This document shows positions 58,687-64,000 of a DNA stretch of 64,000 nt, one piece after another. The DNA is from Zerene cesonia (taxonomy: Eukaryota; Arthropoda; Insecta; Lepidoptera; Pieridae). The stretch's first letter is position 1, and each line of letters begins with the position of its first letter. Where the stretch lies: contig NC_052117.1 of assembly GCF_012273895.1 (NCBI RefSeq), forward strand, positions 4,968,406 to 5,032,405, given 5' to 3'. The position numbers were made by a program, and so were the translations under genes. The notes beneath the pieces are model-generated. The model made no database searches. It saw only the letters and a list, made by a program, of their open reading frames with translations, and was not told the DNA's origin.

Positions 58687-58757
58687 ACCACATCTCAGCT
58701 TACCATCAGGCGAGATCATGGTCAAGCGCTTCCCTTACATGAATTAAAAAAGAAAAA
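58687..58757 (+). mobile_element. 3' untranslated region and A-rich tail of the truncated LINE
   Basis: It directly follows the LINE stop codon. CAGCTTACCATCAGGCGAGA resembles the family S 3' motif, then CAAGCGCTTCCCTTACATGA leads to an A-rich tail at 58742-58757 (ATTAAAAAAGAAAAAAC). The tail marks the 3' end of the insertion. I did not find a clear target-site duplication. Confidence 0.8.
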
Positions 58758-59156
58758 ACATTCATATAAATCTCAGTAACTGTTTCTAAAAACTACTCAA
58801 GATTGCACTACATAACTGACGCTTGAATGTTTTCTTGATTTGTAGTATTTGCAGTAATATAAATACGATTAAATCACCGCATTTCCCGCCATTGTTTACA
58901 CTTCTGCTATGTCAAAACTCCTAGCTAATTTGACCTAAGAATATTTTCATGGTTCCATTACCTACTCCAACACGTCATTGGGATAATTACAGCTCATTGA
59001 AACAAACAAAAGACGTGCACTTCCTACCCTATGTGTGAAAAGGTAATTGGGTAACTTGAAATTGCGACTCTTTAACATAATGGGTAGTTATGGACCTGCG
59101 AAATATAGCTTATAAAAGTAATAAAAATCAGTAATAATAATAATATTTATAAGTAA
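58758..59156. other. Non-coding stretch, nothing recognised
   Basis: Unique AT-rich sequence with a short TAATAATAATAATAT run at 59132-59146. Confidence 0.45.
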
Positions 59157-59319
59157 CTAGCGGTCCGCCTCGACTTCGTCCGTGGTACATAAATAGCCTA
59201 AAGCCTTCCTCAATAAATGGGCTATCTAAAACTGAAAGAATTTTGCAAAACGGACCAGTATTTCCTGAGATTAACGCGTTCAAACAAACAAACTCTTCAG
59301 CTTTATAATATTAGTAAAT
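59157..59319 (-). mobile_element. Non-autonomous Helitron-like element (GCTGAAGAG type), minus strand
   Basis: The plus strand reads A then CTAGCGGTCCGCCTCGACTT. It continues CCTCAATAAATGGGCTATCT and GCAAAACGGACCAGTATTTC and ends CTTCAGCTTTATAATATTAG. It is the same subfamily as 2908 and 6395. The 5' end is followed by a short duplication (AATATTAGTA twice), so the TC terminus has been altered. Confidence 0.7.
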
Positions 59320-60038
59320 ATTAGTAAATAATATATGGCAATGTTTTAATACAAGTAATAATTTTTATACTGACACATATATTTCAAAAATTACTAGTTT
59401 TTCATTGAACAAATTAAAATTATACACATCGTCATTATAAACCTACATACATTGCATAATATATTCAGATAATGGGACCAACATTACCACAGAAACGCAG
59501 CAGCATTGAAATCGACCACACAAATTGATAGAGGAATGACTGTTCTTGGCAGGAATCTGAAGGGAATTCGAAAAGACCTTTACGGAACAGTCCGCAATCG
59601 AATCTTATATATTATATATACCATGTTACACTTTTTTCTAAATCTTAAACAGACATGGAATGATTATAAAAATTAACTTTATGAAAAATTTGTGAATTGT
59701 TGTTGCCACTTTTTAATAATGAATTTTACTGGCAGCATAACTAACGGTAGGCTATAATAGCTTATAAGTAATGTAGTTATATACTACTGTAACACTAAAG
59801 AATACACCAATTTTGGTAAGAACGCATAAGGAAGAATTATCAATATATCCTGCTGTTTAATCTATTTTAGATGAACGTGTTAGTCAGTATAAGAACCATT
59901 AATAACAACTCATAAGATATAATCGGTATTGCTCATTTAAAATGTTATACGCACTAACGTAACCTTCTACGCTTTGTCGTATTTGTGTAGTGTGTATACT
60001 ACGATCGTGTAAATGTAGTAATTATAAAATTTATGGAA
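59320..60038. other. Non-coding stretch, nothing recognised
   Basis: Unique AT-rich sequence between two Helitron copies, no gene recognised. Confidence 0.45.
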
Positions 60039-60239
60039 TCCTACTAATATTATAAATGCGAAAGTTTGTAAGGATGTGTGTGTGTTTGTTGCTCTTTCAC
60101 ACAAAAACTACTGAACCGATTGCAATGAAATTTGGTGATGAAACGAGCATGACAACTGGAATAACATATAGGCAACTTTGTATCCCGATATTCCTACGGG
60201 ATACGGACTTATACGGGTGAAACCGCGGGGAGCAGCTAG
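60039..60239 (+). mobile_element. Complete non-autonomous Helitron, 201 bp
   Basis: It is flanked by A and T and starts TCCTACTAATATTATAAATG. It contains GTGTGTGTGTTTGTTGCTCT and AAACTACTGAACCGATTGCA, and a subterminal stem TATCCCG (60181-60187) / CGGGATA (60197-60203). It ends GGTGAAACCGCGGGGAGCAG with CTAG (60236-60239). The GC stem before the terminus has decayed by one or two bases compared with 52993. Non-coding. Confidence 0.9.
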
Positions 60240-62112
60240 TAATTAATATAATAAAATGTTTCGACTCAAATATTCAGCAGGCTGTTAAGTGTGTAAACTA
60301 CTATCAATAACGTGTACACTGTTTTGCCTTCGTATCATATAAAAATGCGATTAATTTCGAAGTTTCGCGTATTTCGGATATCTAGAGAATTACGATTAAA
60401 TTGATAATAGTCAAATAATAATCTCAGACTTATTACGCAAAACTAGATGCATTACGAGCCTTTGTCAACTCGAACAGCTAGTCATACGGCTCTATAAAAC
60501 GTCGCCTTTCACGCAACCCAAGCCACTCATACCTACACTGCATACAATACAAAACTTGCCTGTTTTCACATTTCACACTCGTCAAAGATTTTTTTCATAC
60601 CTTTGTAAGATTTCAACCTTTTCATAAATAGTTTTTTCTAAGTATTCCATTGAAATCGTGTGCATGTTTTGTTACATGTATGAGTAGGTATTTAATTCAA
60701 AAAACGCCAACTTTATATTCTTTGTACACATTCTTTCAGTGTACTTGGGATCTTGAAAATATTGCAAACATGTGTTACTTAGATTATGAATGCTTTATTT
60801 TATAATATTAGTTAAGGATTAGTAGACTGTTTACCTGCTTATGTTTCTAACTAGTGTAAAAACATACATATGTATGCGCGACTTTTAACGTTCGACATAA
60901 CGACCATCAAATTATGAGCAAAAAGATAAATATCCTTTACAATACCAATATAGACAGATCACTTCTGGTATGAAGCTATAGGAATGTGGTATAGAAAATA
61001 TTATCTAAATATGATTCTCGCGTCGCAAGCGAAGACCCACTCATTCATAGACTTAAGTCAATACAGAAATGTATAAACCTTAAGTAAACCGTAAGTTCCC
61101 TTGAGGTTAGGTCGAAAGTATTGAGAAATGATAATTTTATTAGATTATTTTCTAAATTTAATTCATACCTTTTTAAAAATAATAAAACTTTAAAATGTTA
61201 CTGTAATGTAACTTAAAAATTTAACGATATAAACGACAAATGTATTGTAACCAAGAATTTGCCAACGTTTCTTTAATACGTGAAAAGTTATAACTCTAGC
61301 TCAACTTTATACGTATATAAAATATAATAAAAATCTTCTTCTCTTCTCTACTTCTCTATCTTCTTTACTTTTTTTACCAATGGTTCGATAAGCAGGTTAT
61401 ACAGAAAACAGCAGACATGAAACTCTGTAGTTGCTGTTATGATTAATTTTAACTATTCTAATTATTTAATATACAATAATTTATCTTAAGCTACAGACAA
61501 CAAAAGACTACTAACAAATCTTCGCGTTCAAATAACGTTCCTCTTCTCTTCTGTTATTGTAAAATATTTAAACCTCTTTCAATTGTTTACAAATGACTTA
61601 TAATTATAGTTATGCTTATATTAGTATTGATCCACCCTAACTAAACCGATTACCGTGACTAGTGATTAGAAGAGGAGATTAGTCGAATGTACATTGATCA
61701 ATAAGGACCGCAAATTAAACCATAGGCCAGTCTTGTCAGATCCAGCAATTTGTGGTCATCTGGCCTACTGAATTACATCGACATTAGATGATATAGTAAA
61801 GTTGTAAGTCGTGCAAAGTCATCAGCTATTGCCATATTGATCGAACTTATCAAATTAAACATTAGGATATATATGTTTCTTTGAATATAAAAACTCTATT
61901 CATACTAATTATATTATTGTATAGTTCAAGCCAATATATATAATATGTTATTATAAATGTGGCTGTTTATACTAATTTATTTATTTATATGTATTTTTAA
62001 TATGTATTAAATTATGTAACAATACAACAAGCATAGTTATAATGATGATTATAATATTGGTCACTGAACAAATGATAGTACAGGAACATAATATAAAGAT
62101 TGGAACAGAAGG
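60240..62112. other. Non-coding stretch, nothing recognised
   Basis: AT-rich unique sequence with CTTCT-rich pyrimidine runs at 61334-61370. No gene, RNA or repeat was recognised. Confidence 0.45.
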
Positions 62113-62448
62113 CTAAGTGCTAAGTGAAATCCCCAATAAAAGGCAACTCAATGCTAAAGCAAAAAATAGAGGACAAAATAAGCAATAAATAATGTTGAAT
62201 TCGGGTCGAAAAATCGAATAACTCTTTGTTACACGGATCAATCCCAAATAGTCGCCACTGAAAAAAGCAGTTCCATGCTTTTCATCAAAATGGCAAAGCG
62301 AGTATCGGGCGAAGTGACCGGAAAATTCGATAGCACTTCGGGCGATGCAAGCGAGCGCCTCATAAGCGGCAGCGGGTCCACGAGCGGAGCGGGGACCGAT
62401 AAGTCCATTTGTAATACCCGTCCGCTCAAATAATAATAATAATTTCAT
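62113..62448. other. GC-richer unclassified block ending in an AAT microsatellite
   Basis: Positions 62280-62425 are much GC-richer than the flanks (TTCGGGCGATGCAAGCGAGC, GCGGCAGCGGGTCCACGAGC). The block ends at a TAATAATAATAATAAT run (62430-62443), followed by TTTCATTTATTCGAGCAA. Open frames exist on both strands: 111 codons on the minus strand and a 50-codon plus-strand frame from ATGGCAAAGCGAGTATCGG. I do not recognise either product. A TAA-tailed transposon remnant is the likeliest reading. A real exon is possible but unsupported. Confidence 0.35.
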
Positions 62449-63309
62449 TTATTCGAGCAACTATCAAGACTCATTTCAAAGCATCCGATAAAACATTTTC
62501 ACTCCAAAATTGTACAAAATTGAAAGCCTTTTCACTACACTAAAACACCACTACTCGTGCAGTGAAGTGTTCCAAATCGTTCGTTTACAACTTCGCAAAA
62601 ATGATTGTCGCAGATTTCATTTGGGAGCGCGATGGATTTTTTATTCGCTTTCTGAAATGTGTAACAAATATTTTCAGACACATTTTATGTATGGCGTTGA
62701 GATCAAAAGTCGACATTATTTTGATAACACAATATTTAAAAAATATACAAAAATGTTTGTTTTGAGTTGGTGTCATTCTTGCTATTTGTTAAATATCATC
62801 TAATGTAATTTTGCTTATGGAACATATCTTTAAACAATATTCATCACAATTTTTAAGCTTTTTATCACTGAAATACATCATAACATAATTTATCAAATAA
62901 TCATTGTAATAATTAAAATTATTGAATGAAACAAATTAATAGTTTAGTAACACAGAATTCTCAATTAGTATAAGCTTTGAGGAAGCTTGAACACATAGGA
63001 GGTACACCGACTTCTAGAGTGCTATAAAGTGCCCAGTAAGTCTATGTAAGATTTAATTAACAGTGAGTTTTATGTGCTATGAAGAACGGTTAATGTGGTA
63101 CCTATTATTGCAGTTTCTATGTTTCAGCTTAATTAAATTGGCAGTTATCAAACTAATAAAATATTTGAATAATTTTATGTATTCCTACAATGAAAGTTAA
63201 AATCATTAATTTGCAGTAATGACACTGTGCTATTCAATAGCAGTAGCGTAATTCATTATAGGTATGAGATAATTTGGTAAATTCAAATTCCTTTCCTGAA
63301 GTGCATAGA
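62449..63309. other. Non-coding stretch, nothing recognised
   Basis: AT-rich. Several overlapping short frames at 62.5-62.8 kb on both strands have no recognisable content. TTTATTCGAGCAA at its start could be the minus-strand polyadenylation signal (GAATAAA) of a LINE tail. Confidence 0.4.
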
Positions 63310-63517
63310 TCCTACTTTCTACTAATATTATAAATGTGGAAGTTGGTAAGAATGTGTGTGTGTGTTTGTTACTCTTTCATGCAAAAACTACTGAACCGAT
63401 TGCAATGAAATTTGGTACGTAAAAAGCTGGACAACTGAAATAACGTATAGGCAACTTTATATCCCGATATTGCAATGGGATACGGACTTACGCGGGTGAA
63501 ACCGCGGGGCGTAGCTA
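63310..63517 (+). mobile_element. Non-autonomous Helitron, near complete (208 bp)
   Basis: It starts TCCTACTTTCTACTAATATT, where the leader carries a 7-base duplication relative to the 201-bp copies. It contains TGTGTGTGTGTTTGTTACTC and AAACTACTGAACCGATTGCA, and it has the stem TATCCCG (63460-63466) / TGGGATA (63476-63482), kept by one G-U pair. The terminal hairpin CGCGG-GTGAAA-CCGCG (63491-63506) lies 7 bases before CTAG (63514-63517), and T follows. No coding capacity. Confidence 0.88.
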
Positions 63518-64000
63518 GTATGTTATAAAAATAGAGTGGTAGTGGTTATGATACCTTCTATGAACTATCACCGAGCTTAGGTAGGTATTAATATAACTAA
63601 AAAGACCCACCACTTGTAATTAACAATCAATAATACATGAAATTACCACTTCGTAATTACTTTTAATAGTCGATCAATTTTAAATTTCATAGCATTGACC
63701 TGCTTTATCAATGAGTAAATTTCAAAGAATAGAATTAAAATTTGATCACGACGCGGGAAAATTTCATCACGAGACAGTCAGAAAAACGTTCCGAAAATAC
63801 CACGAAAATCCATACTCAACCTAACGCATGGAACTTATAACCAATCCAACAATATAAATACAAAACATGTCCCAAACTATCCTTGACGCGCCAAAGCGTA
63901 GCTTCACTAATTACCGCGTACCATCGCATTTTTCATACAGATCACGGACCCACTCACTTCCCTATCGATCGGAACCTTCTGGCGAGAATTGCCACGGCTC
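63518..64000. other. Non-coding stretch at window edge, nothing recognised
   Basis: AT-rich, becoming less so after 63880 (ACGCGCCAAAGCG, CCCTATCGATCGGAACC). No frame or repeat could be assigned before the window ends. Confidence 0.4.

Noticed and set aside
62510..62803. 97-codon plus-strand frame and overlapping frames
   Set aside because: Frames are open on both strands at once and the peptide has no features; likely low stop density.
1..64000. CRISPR array, prokaryotic operons, ribosome binding sites or phage genes
   Set aside because: No regularly spaced repeats and no gene-dense layout; the repeat families are of insect type.
1..64000. Known insect microRNAs
   Set aside because: I looked for the mature sequences of common conserved insect miRNAs (let-7, bantam, miR-1, miR-8, miR-9, miR-10, miR-34, miR-184 and others) and saw none. 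This was by eye and not exhaustive.

Overview
This window is AT-rich animal DNA with no protein-coding gene that I can support. Several repeat families place it in a moth or butterfly (Lepidoptera). They are a tRNA-derived SINE with a GATGAT tail, short non-autonomous Helitrons bounded by TC and CTAG, and the C-terminal end of a jockey/CR1-like LINE. The order call is an inference from these families, and the species cannot be named. The longest open frame is 123 codons. That is unremarkable for stop-poor stretches in 64 kb, and no frame shows a recognisable domain except the LINE remnant. The window is best read as intergenic DNA or a very long intron.

Layout. Positions 1-9.9 kb hold Helitron pieces at 755-946, 2908-3062, 6395-6535, 7062-7207 and 9714-9929. 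They also hold one well-bounded SINE (7976-8285) with an 11-bp target-site duplication. Positions 9.9-33.6 kb are mostly unique AT-rich sequence. Within them lie copies of a dispersed repeat here called family S (13385-13690, 14366-14570, 24547-24710, 31175-31340), more Helitron ends (17631-18675) and a GC-richer repeat pair (2600-2700 and 23102-23262). Positions 33.65-34.23 kb are a GC-rich, hairpin-rich block next to a TAA microsatellite, probably the 3' part of a LINE read on the minus strand. Positions 34.2-49.8 kb are largely unique, with a family S copy, a Helitron, a 69-bp tandem duplication and a small element bounded by 12-bp inverted repeats. Positions 49.8-64 kb are again repeat-rich. 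They contain a 216-bp MITE with 35-bp terminal inverted repeats, two family S copies, six Helitron pieces (two of them 201 bp long with both termini intact, in opposite orientation) and the truncated LINE ORF at 58513-58686.

How the parts fit together. The Helitron pieces have no helicase gene here and must have been moved by an autonomous copy elsewhere. The SINE carries its own RNA polymerase III promoter but needs a LINE reverse transcriptase. Family S copies tend to lose the 5' end and share a 3' motif with the LINE at 58.5 kb, which points to the same copying machinery. Several non-repetitive islands of higher GC (for example 21.3-21.9, 25.3-25.5, 30.4-30.7, 37.9-38.4 and 40.5-40.6 kb) are possible regulatory elements, but this cannot be tested without a second species. 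I found no undescribed multi-gene system.
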